A stretch of DNA of 53,848 nucleotides from Clostridium gallinarum (GTDB taxonomy: Bacteria > Bacillota > Clostridia > Clostridiales > Clostridiaceae). A program made the position numbers and the translations under genes. The notes below the pieces were generated by a model. It ran no database searches. It had not been told where the DNA came from and saw only the letters and a program-made list of their open reading frames with translations. This document shows positions 14,872 to 23,730 of this stretch, piece by piece. How positions within the stretch are numbered: the stretch's first letter is position 1; every line of letters begins with the position of its first letter. The DNA lies in the NCBI RefSeq assembly GCF_014836325.1, contig NZ_JACSQZ010000018.1, positions 1-53,848 on the forward strand. The letters run 5' to 3'.

Positions 14872-16896
14872 ATGAAATTAAAAAAATACTTGAAGCTAAC
14901 TCTATTATTAGTTTTACCCTTAACATTCATGCTTATATCTAAAGGCTGCTCAAGTATGAATAAAGTTGAAAAAACTTTTAATACTTTTATTGAAAAATGG
15001 GCTACTGGCGATTATTCTGGTATGTACTCCATGCTAACTAATGAATCTAAAGAATATATATCAGAAGAAGATTTTATATCTAGATATACAAATATATTTT
15101 CTGCAATAAACGCTAATAATCTTTCCTTTGAGGTTAATGGTGAAAAAGTTAAAGAAGATGATACTATAACTATACCATTTACTCTTAATATGAATTCAAT
15201 TACTGGTGACCTTAATCTTACAGATTATAAATTATCATTAATTAAAGAAGATAAGGATTATAAGATAAAATGGGATGAAAGCTTAATTTTCCCTAATATG
15301 ATTAAGGATGATAAGGTTAGAGTTACAACAACTCAAGCTAAAAGAGGAAGTATTTTAGATAAAGATGGACAAGTATTAGCTAGTGATGGTGAAATAAGTA
15401 CAGTTGGTATTTATCCTGCTAATTTTAATGAGTCTAATATAGAAGCTAAAATCACTGAAATTGCTAATGTTTTAGATATAAGTGAAGATAATATTACTTC
15501 TAAACTTAATGCTAATACAAATCCTGAACATTTCATTCCCTTAGTAGATATTTTAAATACTGATCCAAAGTTAGATTCACTTAAAAATAGAGATTCAGAC
15601 GGAATTTTAATAAAATCTAAAATGGGAAGAATATATACTGGTGGAGAAGCTTTTGGAAGATTAATAGGATATATAGGTAATATTACTGCTGAAGAATTAG
15701 AAACCTTTAAAGATAAAGGATATAACGATACTAGCCTTATAGGAAAAGCTGGCTTAGAACAAGTATATGAAGATACTTTAAGAGGTGAGGATGCTGCTGA
15801 AATATATCTAGAACGTGGAATGGAAAAGATAACTATAGCTAGTAAAGAAGTTAAAGATGGTAGTGATATAACTTTATCTATAGATTCAGATTTACAAAAA
15901 AAGATTTATATCGAAATGAACGGAGAAAAAGGAGCTGCTACAGCTATTAACCCTAAAACTGGTGAAGTTCTTGCAATGGTAAGTGCTCCTTCATATGATT
16001 CAAACACATTTACTACTTATATAAGTAAAACTCAACAAGCTAAATGGGAGGAAAATAATCATACAGATGAAATAAATAGATTTAACAAAACTTATTCTCC
16101 TGGATCTACTTTAAAATTCTTAACATCTGTTATAGGACTTGAAAATGGTGTTATAGATCCAAATGAGGCTAAAGATATTGAAGGTTTAGCTTGGCAAAAA
16201 GATAGTACATGGGGAGATTATAAAATAACTAGAGTTATCGATCCTGGTAAATCTGTAACTTTAAAAGATGCTGCCAATTACTCAGACAATATTTATTATG
16301 CTCAAGTTGCTTTAGACCTTGGAAGTGAAAAACTTATTAACGGTTTAAAAAGCTTTGGTATAGGTGAAGAATTAAAATTTGAATATCCTATGGAAACTAC
16401 TCAAATTTCAAATGATGGAGAATTAAATAGAGACATTTTACTTGCAGATACAGGATATGGACAAGGAGAAATTATGGTTACTCCACTTCATGTAGCTTTA
16501 TTTTATAGTACATTAGCAAATCAAGGTAATATAATGCAACCTCGCTTAGTTGTTAGTGAAAATTCTACTGCATCTGTATGGAAAGAAAACTTAATATCAA
16601 AAGATAATTTACCAATTTTAATTGATACATTTACTGCTTTAATTAATGATGCTGGAGCGACTCTTGCAGATGGGGCTGTTCCTGGACATAGAGTTGCTGG
16701 AAAATCTGGTTCCGCTGAAATAAAAGCATCTCAAGATGATACAAATGGAACTGAAAATGGATGGTTTGCTTCTGTTGATCCAGACTCTTCTAAAATATCA
16801 ATTGCTATGATAATTGAAGATGTAAAAGGAAGGGGCGGTAGTCACGTTACTATCCCTAAAGTTAAAAATGTTATGGAATATTACCTAAATAGATAA
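14872..16896 (+). CDS. PBP2a-like class B penicillin-binding protein (transpeptidase)
   Basis: Membrane-anchored D,D-transpeptidase that cross-links peptidoglycan, 674 aa. Order: N-terminal membrane anchor (about 8-24), MecA-N/NTF2-like domain (30-140), dimerisation domain starting TTTQAKRGSILDKDG, then the transpeptidase. Active-site motifs are STLK (Ser412-Lys415), SDN (471-473) and KSG (611-613). Segments such as LAWQKDSTWGDYKITR and LLADTGYGQGEIMVTP closely parallel Staphylococcus PBP2a. A cysteine (SKGC) follows the anchor, but the lipobox is poor. ATG 14872 follows AAGGAGATGATG. The gene is monocistronic. This architecture is shared by low-affinity PBPs, but resistance cannot be inferred from sequence alone. 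Confidence 0.93.
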   Translation: MKLKKYLKLTLLLVLPLTFMLISKGCSSMNKVEKTFNTFIEKWATGDYSGMYSMLTNESKEYISEEDFISRYTNIFSAINANNLSFEVNGEKVKEDDTITIPFTLNMNSITGDLNLTDYKLSLIKEDKDYKIKWDESLIFPNMIKDDKVRVTTTQAKRGSILDKDGQVLASDGEISTVGIYPANFNESNIEAKITEIANVLDISEDNITSKLNANTNPEHFIPLVDILNTDPKLDSLKNRDSDGILIKSKMGRIYTGGEAFGRLIGYIGNITAEELETFKDKGYNDTSLIGKAGLEQVYEDTLRGEDAAEIYLERGMEKITIASKEVKDGSDITLSIDSDLQKKIYIEMNGEKGAATAINPKTGEVLAMVSAPSYDSNTFTTYISKTQQAKWEENNHTDEINRFNKTYSPGSTLKFLTSVIGLENGVIDPNEAKDIEGLAWQKDSTWGDYKITRVIDPGKSVTLKDAANYSDNIYYAQVALDLGSEKLINGLKSFGIGEELKFEYPMETTQISNDGELNRDILLADTGYGQGEIMVTPLHVALFYSTLANQGNIMQPRLVVSENSTASVWKENLISKDNLPILIDTFTALINDAGATLADGAVPGHRVAGKSGSAEIKASQDDTNGTENGWFASVDPDSSKISIAMIIEDVKGRGGSHVTIPKVKNVMEYYLNR

Positions 16897-16972
16897 TCAT
16901 TATATTCCTTGTTCCGTCCCATACGCTTCAAGTCACTGTCATACAATGTTTATGTATTTTACACACTGAAGG

Positions 16973-17001
16973 TAATAATTCCTCATTCCTCGGAATTATT
17001 A
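16973..17001. terminator. Inverted repeat after the PBP gene
   Basis: Arms TAATAATTCC and GGAATTATTA (10 bp, 9-nt loop), just upstream of the stronger convergent terminator. Confidence 0.45.
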
Positions 17002-17005
17002 ATTA

Positions 17006-17040
17006 AAAAAGGAATTCAGCATCTTACTGAATTCCTTTTT
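17006..17040. terminator. Bidirectional terminator between the PBP gene and xpt
   Basis: Perfect 14-bp arms (17006-17019 and 17027-17040) with A5 and T5 at the base, giving a T-run on both strands. It separates two convergent genes. Confidence 0.9.
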
Positions 17041-17054
17041 TCTATGTATACTTT

Positions 17055-17627
17055 TTACTTTATTACAGCTTTTCCATCTTCAAACTTTTCTATAATTGCT
17101 AAAGATTCAACTCTAACTCCCATTTCTTCAAGAATACTTCTTCCTTCTTGGAAGCCCTTTTCTATTACTATTCCAATTCCAACTAAATTAGCCTTTGCTT
17201 GATTTAATATATCAATTAATCCTTTAGTTGCACAACCCTTAGCTAAGAAATCATCTATTACTAATATATTTTCACCTTCATTTAAAAATTGTTTACCAAC
17301 TCTAACTTTATATGTTTTATTCTTAGTAAATGAATGAACATCTGCTTCATATACTTCTTTATCTAAATTTAAGCTCTCTGTCTTTTTTGCAAAAACAACT
17401 GGTACATAATCAAAATATTGTGAAGCAACAGCAGCTATTCCAATACCTGAAGCTTCTATTGTTAGTATCTTATCTATTTTTTCGCCTTCAAATCTTCTTC
17501 TAAATTCTTTTCCTACTTCATTTAAAAATTTAACATCCATTTGATGATTTAAAAAAGAATCAACCTTTAAAATATTTCCTTCTCTAACTTTTCCATTGTT
17601 CATTATCATATCTTTTAATAATTCCAT
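17055..17627 (-). CDS. xpt: Xanthine phosphoribosyltransferase
   Basis: Purine salvage enzyme of 190 aa that joins xanthine to PRPP to give XMP. The PRPP-binding loop is [19 protein letters not shown], followed by [25 protein letters not shown] forms the pyrophosphate loop. Length and motifs match bacterial Xpt. ATG 17627 follows AAGGAG. The guanine riboswitch upstream supports a purine role. No xanthine permease gene follows, unlike the xpt-pbuX pair of Bacillus. Confidence 0.95.
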   Translation of the reverse strand: MELLKDMIMNNGKVREGNILKVDSFLNHQMDVKFLNEVGKEFRRRFEGEKIDKILTIEASGIGIAAVASQYFDYVPVVFAKKTESLNLDKEVYEADVHSFTKNKTYKVRVGKQFLNEGENILVIDDFLAKGCATKGLIDILNQAKANLVGIGIVIEKGFQEGRSILEEMGVRVESLAIIEKFEDGKAVIK

Positions 17628-17726
17628 GTGCTTTCTCCTTTACTACTTAGTAATATAGTATTCTAACCGCTTGTCCTGCTTGTTTAGCAATAAAGCCAAG
17701 AAAAACATCATGGCAATACTTTTCTT

Positions 17727-17789
17727 CGTAGTTAGGATATTTACGGTTTCCTAGTAGAGACACTTGAACCTTATTTTCAAGCATATACG
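17727..17789 (-). promoter_or_regulatory. Purine (guanine-class) riboswitch of xpt
   Basis: All aptamer parts are visible on the minus strand: P1 CGTA/TACG, P2 CTTGAA/TTCAAG with loop AATAAGG, junction GTGTCTCTAC, P3 AGGA/TCCT with loop ACCGTAAA, and the 3' junction AACTACG. The base that reads the ligand is C, the guanine/hypoxanthine form. A 9-bp inverted repeat (17789-17797 with 17655-17663) flanks the aptamer and may belong to the expression platform. Confidence 0.95.
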
Positions 17790-17928
17790 AATACTATAAT
17801 ATTCTTTTTGATAATTATAATATTTATGGCTAAATATTACAAGTTATTAAATTTAAAATTATTTTATCAATTTATCTTTTATTATTGGTTACACTACTTT
17901 AAGAGCAAACTTTTTAGGAGGATATTTT

Positions 17929-18354
17929 ATGAATGATTTAAATTTTTCTTTAGTAAATGAATTAGGTATTGCAAAAAATAATGAAGAATTAAAAAGTAGT
18001 TTAGATGGACAGTTCAATGGTGAAACTGCTGAAGTGGGACTTTACCTTGCTATGGCTAGAGTAGCTCAACGTGCTGGATATCCTGAAGTTGCTGAAGTAT
18101 TAAAGGTAATATCATGGGAAGAAGCAGAACATGCAGCACAATATGCTGAATTAACAGGTAAAATTTCTGATTGTACAAAAACTAATATTACAAAAATGAT
18201 TAATGGTGAGCTTGGATCTAATAGATTAAAGGCTGAATTAGCTGCTAAAGCTAAGGCTGCTAATATTGAAGAATTATATACATTTATAGATCATGCAGCT
18301 AGAGATGAAGCAAGACACGCTTCTATGTTAAAAGGATTACTAGATCGCCTTTAA
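17929..18354 (+). CDS. Rubrerythrin-type diiron protein without a rubredoxin domain
   Basis: Ferritin-like four-helix diiron protein of 141 aa. Metal-ligand motifs are GETAEVGLYLAMA, SWEEAEHAAQYAE and RDEARHASML, the E, ExxH, E, ExxH pattern of rubrerythrins. There are no CxxC pairs, so the rubredoxin domain of full rubrerythrin is absent and an external electron donor must serve. Such proteins reduce hydrogen peroxide in anaerobes. ATG 17929 follows AGGAGG. The gene appears monocistronic. Ferredoxin or rubredoxin partners are not adjacent. Confidence 0.88.
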   Translation: MNDLNFSLVNELGIAKNNEELKSSLDGQFNGETAEVGLYLAMARVAQRAGYPEVAEVLKVISWEEAEHAAQYAELTGKISDCTKTNITKMINGELGSNRLKAELAAKAKAANIEELYTFIDHAARDEARHASMLKGLLDRL

Positions 18355-18364
18355 TATAAAAGAT

Positions 18365-19024
18365 TTATAAAAATAAGTTCCATTCATCATCATTAAATAA
18401 TACTTGTGTATTTAACTTCATCTTACTAGAAAAAGCTATTATAGCTTTAAATACTTTTTTAATGAAATAGAAGTCTTCTAATTCGCTTTTATTAATCTTC
18501 TCATCACAAATAAATTGTATTTTTAAATTTTTATTATTAATCTCTACTAATATATCTTTAATATATTGTAACTCTCTCATTCCCTTTACATTATATCCTT
18601 CTTTTGCTACTCTAGTGTATTTTATATCTAATTTATCACTTAAAATTAATGTTAATGCAATAATATTATCACTATCAAATCCATCACTATGAATCTTTAT
18701 TGCCTCTAAGACTAAATCTTCATTTTCTAATATAATATTATTATCTGAAATATACTTCTTAGCAAAATTATAACTTCTATTTGCATGATTCTTCTTACCT
18801 TCAATTGCTCCAGTATCATGTAAAATTGCAGCTATCTTTGCTTCTTCTATAAAACTATCTTCATAACCTAATTGCTTTAACAAAGATTCAACTAATTTCG
18901 CAACATTCTTAACATGCGCTAGGTTATGATGTGCCCATCCTTTATCTAAATCCTCAAATTCAGATATTTTATTATATATCTCAATTATTTCTTTATCATT
19001 TTCTATTTTATTAAAATTATTCAT
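18365..19024 (-). CDS. HD-domain phosphohydrolase
   Basis: Cytoplasmic 219-aa protein with the HD superfamily signature. An upstream histidine lies in HHNLAHVKNVAKLVESL, the metal pair is in AAILHDTGAIEG, and further ligands follow in KKNHANRSY and IKIHSDGFD. HD proteins hydrolyse phosphate esters of nucleotides or second messengers; the substrate is not evident. ATG 19024 follows AAGGAG. It is convergent with the rubrerythrin gene, only 10 bp apart, and lies 183 bp downstream of hisS. Confidence 0.8.
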   Translation of the reverse strand: MNNFNKIENDKEIIEIYNKISEFEDLDKGWAHHNLAHVKNVAKLVESLLKQLGYEDSFIEEAKIAAILHDTGAIEGKKNHANRSYNFAKKYISDNNIILENEDLVLEAIKIHSDGFDSDNIIALTLILSDKLDIKYTRVAKEGYNVKGMRELQYIKDILVEINNKNLKIQFICDEKINKSELEDFYFIKKVFKAIIAFSSKMKLNTQVLFNDDEWNLFL

Positions 19025-19132
19025 TTAATTCTCCTTAGTAAAATTCTATATAAGTTTTATTGATTTTTTCTTTTGTAACATATTAGTTTAAATCCAATAG
19101 CTCTAAAACTAAATAAACGCTCTTAGAAAGCA

Positions 19133-19159
19133 GATATCAAACTCATATATTTTGATATC
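19133..19159. terminator. Inverted repeat between hisS and the HD gene
   Basis: GATATCAAA and TTTGATATC (9-bp arms, 9-nt loop), 49 bp past the hisS stop. The flanking T-rich sequence is on the plus strand, so termination of hisS here is uncertain. Confidence 0.4.
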
Positions 19160-19207
19160 CGATTTTATTTTAAGGATTCCTTAATGCTTACTTATACCGA
19201 GCTTTTC

Positions 19208-20506
19208 TTATAATATTTCTATACTATCTATAATTATCTCATCCCCTGAAAGCATATTTTTTATTTTAACTTTTTTACTCTTAACCTCCTCTTCTCCAAT
19301 TAAGATAACATTCCTAACATCTATTTTATTAGCATAACTTAATTTTTTCTTTAAAGAATTTTCTTCAAAATATATAGTGCAACTTAAACCTTTATTCTCT
19401 AATGCTCTCATTACCTCACAACTATATTCCATTGTATCTCCTATTGGTATTATTAAATAATCTAATCTTTTATCAATTTTATATTTTTCTATAAATCCAA
19501 TTTCCTTTAAAACAAAAAACAATCTAGTTAATCCTATTGATATCCCAACACCAGGTAATATATTAGTTGTATAGTTTTCAGCTAAATTATCATATCTTCC
19601 TCCTGAACAAATGGATCCATAACTTTCATTTCCTGATAATATAGTTTCAAAAACAGTTCCTGTATAATAATCTAATCCTCTTATAATCTTTAAGTTTATT
19701 TCAAACTCTTGTTCCTCTACCCCTAGCATTAATAATGTAGAATATATCTTATTTAATTCTTCAATTCCTTCAATAAAATACTTATCTTTTAAATTAAGCT
19801 TTATAATATTCTCCATTATTTGCTTATTCGTACCTTTTATATCTAATACTCTATTTAAATACTTACTTTTTTCAGCACCAATAATTTTTTCTAATTCACA
19901 TAAAAATAATTCTTTCCCTATCTTTTCATATTTATCTATTAATATCATAACCTTATTAACATTGGCTATCTGTAATTCATTTAATATTCCTTTTAATATC
20001 TTTCTATTGCTTATTTGAAACCTATAATCCTTTAACCCTATTGATTTAAAGGCTTTTGAAGCTAAACTTATAACTAATGCATCATTATTTATACTCAACT
20101 TATCCTTTCCAATAATATCTACATCACATTGATAAAACTCTCTATATCTGCCTCTCTGATTTCTTTCTCCTCTATATACCTTACCTATCTGATATCTTTT
20201 AAATGGAAAAGTCATATCATTATAATATTGAGCAACATATCTAGCAAAAGGAACTGTTAAATCAAATCTTAGTGCTAAGTTATTTTTGCCTTTCTCAAAA
20301 CTATATACTTGCTTTTCTGTTTCACCTCCTGTTTTTGCTAGTAATACCTCCGCCTTTTCTATAATTGGAGTATCTATTGCTAAACATCCATTATCCTCAT
20401 ATACCTTAGTTATTTTTGATACTATATCATTAAATATTCTTTGTTCCTTTGGTAATAGTTCCATAAATCCTGGTAAAATAGTTGGTTTTATTACATTCCT
20501 TTTCAT
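19208..20506 (-). CDS. hisS: Histidyl-tRNA synthetase
   Basis: Class II synthetase charging tRNA-His, 432 aa. Motif 2 is YQIGKVYRGERNQRGRYREF, and the histidine-specific signature GLDYYTGTVFE is followed by CSGGRYDNL. The C-terminal anticodon-binding domain covers roughly the last 95 residues. ATG 20506 follows AGGAGG at good spacing. A leader peptide with three His codons and a terminator lie just upstream, so expression is probably tied to charged tRNA-His. HisZ is unlikely because both HisRS motifs are intact. Confidence 0.96.
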   Translation of the reverse strand: MKRNVIKPTILPGFMELLPKEQRIFNDIVSKITKVYEDNGCLAIDTPIIEKAEVLLAKTGGETEKQVYSFEKGKNNLALRFDLTVPFARYVAQYYNDMTFPFKRYQIGKVYRGERNQRGRYREFYQCDVDIIGKDKLSINNDALVISLASKAFKSIGLKDYRFQISNRKILKGILNELQIANVNKVMILIDKYEKIGKELFLCELEKIIGAEKSKYLNRVLDIKGTNKQIMENIIKLNLKDKYFIEGIEELNKIYSTLLMLGVEEQEFEINLKIIRGLDYYTGTVFETILSGNESYGSICSGGRYDNLAENYTTNILPGVGISIGLTRLFFVLKEIGFIEKYKIDKRLDYLIIPIGDTMEYSCEVMRALENKGLSCTIYFEENSLKKKLSYANKIDVRNVILIGEEEVKSKKVKIKNMLSGDEIIIDSIEIL

Positions 20507-20530
20507 TTCAATCCTCCTATAATTCTTTTT

Positions 20531-20570
20531 AAAACAACAAAAGCCATGTAGGCTAATATCCTACATGGCT
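20531..20570 (-). terminator. Attenuator terminator of hisS
   Basis: On the minus strand an 11-bp stem (arms AGCCATGTAGG and CCTACATGGCT) with a 7-nt loop is followed by a T-rich tract (TTTGTTGTTTT). It sits 25 nt before hisS, between the leader peptide and the structural gene, as expected of an attenuator. Confidence 0.9.
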
Positions 20571-20597
20571 AAAATAAATTATGATTACACTTAATTT

Positions 20598-20673
20598 ATC
20601 ATTACCAGAGATACAAGCCTAACATCAATAGACTTGTATCTGCATTTAAACAGACCAAGTCTCTAGTAATGAT
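20598..20673 (-). promoter_or_regulatory. Leader RNA hairpins covering the His codons
   Basis: A 14-bp long-range stem pairs 20660-20673 (third His codon, Tyr, stop and beyond) with 20598-20611, with one G-U pair. Between them AGATACAAG/CTTGTATCT (20633-20641 with 20609-20617) forms a second hairpin. A third pairing, ACTTG-TCTG with CAGA-CAAGT, competes for the first strand of that hairpin. A ribosome paused on the His codons would cover the strand that begins the long stem. The exact antiterminator was not resolved. Confidence 0.65.
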
Positions 20674-20713
20674 GATGTATTAAATTTATTTTAATAATAC
20701 CAAGCATATTCAT
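20663..20713 (-). CDS. hisS leader peptide (16 aa, three consecutive His)
   Basis: An ORF encoding MNMLGIIKINLIHHHY opens with ATG (20713-20711) exactly 5 nt after a perfect AGGAGG and ends with TAG. Three CAT codons in tandem near the end of a short ORF, followed by alternative hairpins and a terminator ahead of hisS, are the marks of ribosome-mediated transcription attenuation. The ribosome would stall there when charged tRNA-His is scarce. No T-box consensus (TGGNACCGCG) is present in this leader. The ORF and RBS are seen directly; the mechanism is inferred. Confidence 0.85.
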   Translation of the reverse strand: MNMLGIIKINLIHHHY

Positions 20714-20740
20714 AACTTCCTCCTAAAATTTATTACTAAA

Positions 20741-20769
20741 ATTATACATATTATATTTAAAATTGTCAA
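20741..20769 (-). promoter_or_regulatory. hisS operon promoter
   Basis: Full consensus on the minus strand: TTGACA (20769-20764), 17-nt spacer, TATAAT (20746-20741). Transcription would start near 20734, just upstream of the leader peptide RBS. Confidence 0.92.
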
Positions 20770-20848
20770 TTTTATTATTTTGAGTTTCTTTAGTATGATA
20801 ACTACGTTAGTTGTACATTTACCCCCTTTAGTTATTAGGGTTTTCATA

Positions 20849-21742
20849 TTACATAAAATTCTTACTTACTATCTTTGCTTCTATAACTTTCTTAGATAGT
20901 CCTCCATGGATAATCTTAATAACATCATTTTCATTATACTTACAATAATCATACACTCTAAATTTAACTTCTCTTTCATTAAAAAAATCAGTAGCATATA
21001 CTTCGTAAGATGTCCTTCTTGGTCTACTTGATTCTTTCATTACAATACCTGTGCATATTCCTTCAGTCTCTGTATATAATCCTAAAATAGCATCTATAAG
21101 ATATAAGAAATCTGAAATAGAAAACATACAAATAATAATCATAATAGGTATCGCTATTAAATCAATATCACCAAATAATGGTAATATAAATATTAATCCA
21201 ATTAAGTTAATATGTTTAATTCTCTCAGTAAATCTTACTGAGACATGAGGTGTTATCATTGGTTTAATTCTCCACAATAAGCTAATATCCTCATAAGAAG
21301 GTTTATTATGAAATTCTCTCCAATTTTTTTGAGTCTTAGAAAGTATACTCCCTATTTTTATTCTCCTTTTGAACATATAGAAATTTATATATCCAATATA
21401 CATAATTAATGCTGAAACCATTATACTAACGTTTCTCACAATAAAAATTGTAAATATTATATATCCAATAAAAACTATATTTAATAGCTTCATACCATAC
21501 ATTTTCTTATTAATAACTTTTATTTCATCATCTGATAGCTTCCTATCCTTAGTAAAAAAATTAACTATACAACAAAAAAGTAGTGTAAATAAAGTAAACC
21601 CATTAAACTCATTAATTATTTCTATTACTTCATACGACTTTCCACTTATAAAATATATAGCATTAGTTGAAATATTTATTACTATTGGAAATATAGCGAA
21701 AAATATATAACTCTCAATGCCCCTATTTTCAGACCACATCAT
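20849..21742 (-). CDS. Multi-pass membrane protein of unknown function
   Basis: 297 aa. About six hydrophobic segments fall in two blocks: roughly residues 10-130 and, after a soluble stretch with KTQKNWREFHNKP, roughly 178-220. The C-terminal part (about 221-297) is polar and could form a small beta domain (VMKESSRPRRTSYEVYATDFF). I do not recognise the family. ATG 21742 follows AGGGGG. It lies between the hisS promoter region and nrdG on the same strand, with no sign of a shared role. Confidence 0.7.
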   Translation of the reverse strand: MMWSENRGIESYIFFAIFPIVINISTNAIYFISGKSYEVIEIINEFNGFTLFTLLFCCIVNFFTKDRKLSDDEIKVINKKMYGMKLLNIVFIGYIIFTIFIVRNVSIMVSALIMYIGYINFYMFKRRIKIGSILSKTQKNWREFHNKPSYEDISLLWRIKPMITPHVSVRFTERIKHINLIGLIFILPLFGDIDLIAIPIMIIICMFSISDFLYLIDAILGLYTETEGICTGIVMKESSRPRRTSYEVYATDFFNEREVKFRVYDYCKYNENDVIKIIHGGLSKKVIEAKIVSKNFM

Positions 21743-21824
21743 TATTCCCCCTTGTGAGCTTACTAAAACTAATATATTTCAAATTATATAATTATTTATA
21801 TTCTCAAAATATCTGTTCCACTCT

Positions 21825-22346
21825 CTATAAATCTAAAAGTATTATACTTTCAGATTCTAAACTCTCTTTAACATTTATAATTCTTTGGTTGCTTGAACCT
21901 CTAAACTTTAATCCTTCTTCTTTTTTATCTTCTTCAAATTTACCATCTACAAGAACATCAATATTATTTATAAGTTCTCTCCAGCCTATTCTTTTATCTA
22001 AATTTTCTATAATATATTCAAACTTATATCCTGTATAACACCATATATTAAAATCTCTATCTTTAATTTTATTATTTAATTCTTTAGCTATATATGAAAA
22101 TTTATCTGCTTGTTCTAGTGGATCTCCTCCACTAAAGGTTACTCCCTTTACAAATGGATTATTTGTAACTCCTTCTATTAATTCATCCATATCTTTTTCT
22201 TCACCTAGTTCAAAGCTATGTGTTTCAGTATTAAAACACCCTTTGCAATTATGATTACAACCTTGGGAGAAGAATACTCTTCTCACTCCTGGTCCGTTCA
22301 CTAAACTCTCATATGCTATTCCCGCTAATCTAATTGTTTTTTTCAA
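21825..22346 (-). CDS. nrdG: Anaerobic ribonucleotide reductase activating protein
   Basis: Radical-SAM enzyme of 173 aa that installs the glycyl radical on NrdD. The cluster motif is CNHNCKGC (Cys30, Cys34, Cys37), preceded by VNGPGVRRVFFSQG; the SAM-binding GGD-type motif is TFSGGDPLEQ. The start is TTG at 22346 with AGGGGATGG just upstream. It is not next to nrdD in this genome; the two lie about 4.8 kb apart, both leftward. Confidence 0.93.
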   Translation of the reverse strand: MKKTIRLAGIAYESLVNGPGVRRVFFSQGCNHNCKGCFNTETHSFELGEEKDMDELIEGVTNNPFVKGVTFSGGDPLEQADKFSYIAKELNNKIKDRDFNIWCYTGYKFEYIIENLDKRIGWRELINNIDVLVDGKFEEDKKEEGLKFRGSSNQRIINVKESLESESIILLDL

Positions 22347-22427
22347 TTATTCCATCCCCTTTTAATCTTAATCCAAATTTCTACGTATAGATTCTTTTTC
22401 AAAACTAACTTTATACTAATAAATTAA

Positions 22428-23678
22428 TTACTCTTTTATCTTTATTTTATCACTAAAGGATTCAATTATTTCCTTACTTCTATTTAAAGATTCTACAACT
22501 CTACTTTTTCCCTCTTCTGTTAAGTATTCTGCATCATTTATAGTTGCTGGTACAACTTCATAAAATAGCTTGTCATCTTTTCCATACCAATTTACCCAAG
22601 TTGGCATATATGTTGGATATTCTACTTTTATTTCTCCAGTATCTTCATTTTTATTTATTTTTACAAAAACTATTACTCCATCTTCTGTATAAGGATTTTC
22701 TATTCTTTCAGTTCTTTGACTTGATAAAAAGTTTCCCATTGAATAAATAACAGGAACTTCTTTTAATCCATCCTCTGTTTTTATAATATCTATAGGCTGT
22801 AATGAGTGAGGATGTGTTGCAAAAATTATATCCACTCCATTATTGGCTAAAAACTTAGCTATTTCTATTTGAGTTTCATTTGGCTCTAACTCATACTCTT
22901 CTCCCCAGTGCATATAAAATATTATAGTTTCTGCACCTTCAGCCTTCATTTTATCTATTTGTTCCTTCATATTTTGAAAATCTTCTTCTAGAGTATCATC
23001 TCTAAATGTGTTCATTAAAGGAAAAACTTCACTTGAAATTGGAATTCCATTTAATCCTTTAACTCCTCCTTCACAAGTCATAGTATAACTATAGGATGTA
23101 ATCCCTACCTTTATCCCCTTAACATCCTTTATTATATATCTGTCTTGATCTTCTGAACCTCTAGTTCCAATTACATCAAATTCCTTATCTTCTAATACTT
23201 CTCTAGTTCTATAAAATCCTTTAACATCTCTATCTAAGGAATGATTATTCATATTATTAACAACATCTATTCCTGCCCATTTCATAGCATCTGCTAATTC
23301 ATCAGGTGCATTAAAGCTTGGATATCCTGAAAAACCATAATTATCTTCTCCTGCTAATGTTCCCTCCAAATTTGCTATAGTTAAATCAACATTACTTAAA
23401 TAATCTTTTACATATTGAAGAGTATTTTTAAAATCATAGCTATAACTTTCTTTATCATATTGTGTTTCTAATATTTCTACATGAATTAGAATATCTCCTA
23501 TAGCAGCTATTTCTATACTATTTATATTCTCTTCTTTATCTGTATTTTCTTCTTCCACTGCATCACTTAATGTAGTCTTATCACTATTCTCTTTTAAGTT
23601 TTTTAACTTATTAATTGAAAATAACCCTATTCCAAATAACACAAAAATAACCAATACAACACTTAATCTTTTTCTCAT
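22428..23678 (-). CDS. CapA-family putative metallophosphatase
   Basis: Membrane-anchored protein of the PgsA/CapA family, 416 aa from ATG 23678. An N-terminal membrane anchor (RKRLSVVLVIFVLFGIGLF) is followed by a low-complexity acidic linker and a calcineurin-like fold. Metal-binding motifs include AAIGDILIH, ANLEGTLAG, NNMNNHSLD, YMHWGEEYE and FATHPHSLQ. Founding members take part in poly-gamma-glutamate capsule synthesis, but many homologues stand alone with unknown roles, and no capB/capC neighbours are here. An upstream in-frame start 16 codons earlier lacks a ribosome binding site, whereas 23678 has AAAGGAA. Confidence 0.85.
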   Translation of the reverse strand: MRKRLSVVLVIFVLFGIGLFSINKLKNLKENSDKTTLSDAVEEENTDKEENINSIEIAAIGDILIHVEILETQYDKESYSYDFKNTLQYVKDYLSNVDLTIANLEGTLAGEDNYGFSGYPSFNAPDELADAMKWAGIDVVNNMNNHSLDRDVKGFYRTREVLEDKEFDVIGTRGSEDQDRYIIKDVKGIKVGITSYSYTMTCEGGVKGLNGIPISSEVFPLMNTFRDDTLEEDFQNMKEQIDKMKAEGAETIIFYMHWGEEYELEPNETQIEIAKFLANNGVDIIFATHPHSLQPIDIIKTEDGLKEVPVIYSMGNFLSSQRTERIENPYTEDGVIVFVKINKNEDTGEIKVEYPTYMPTWVNWYGKDDKLFYEVVPATINDAEYLTEEGKSRVVESLNRSKEIIESFSDKIKIKE

Positions 23679-23730
23679 AATTATTCCTTTCCAACTAAAT
23701 TTATAATACATATACATATTAACCAAAAAT

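Noticed and set aside
14872..14960. Lipobox (SKGC) at the PBP N-terminus
   Set aside because: Position -3 is Ser and -2 Lys, which do not fit the lipobox well; a plain membrane anchor is more likely.
16909..17202. 97-codon plus-strand ORF
   Set aside because: Runs through the terminator at 17006 and lies antisense to xpt, with no ribosome binding site.
17815..17829. PerR-box-like TTATAATATTTATGG upstream of the rubrerythrin gene
   Set aside because: Only 11 of 14 fixed bases fit, and it lies over 100 bp from the start codon in very AT-rich DNA where such matches are common.
20531..20713. T-box riboswitch for hisS
   Set aside because: The TGGNACCGCG bulge and stem I motifs are absent. The leader instead has a translated ORF with tandem His codons.
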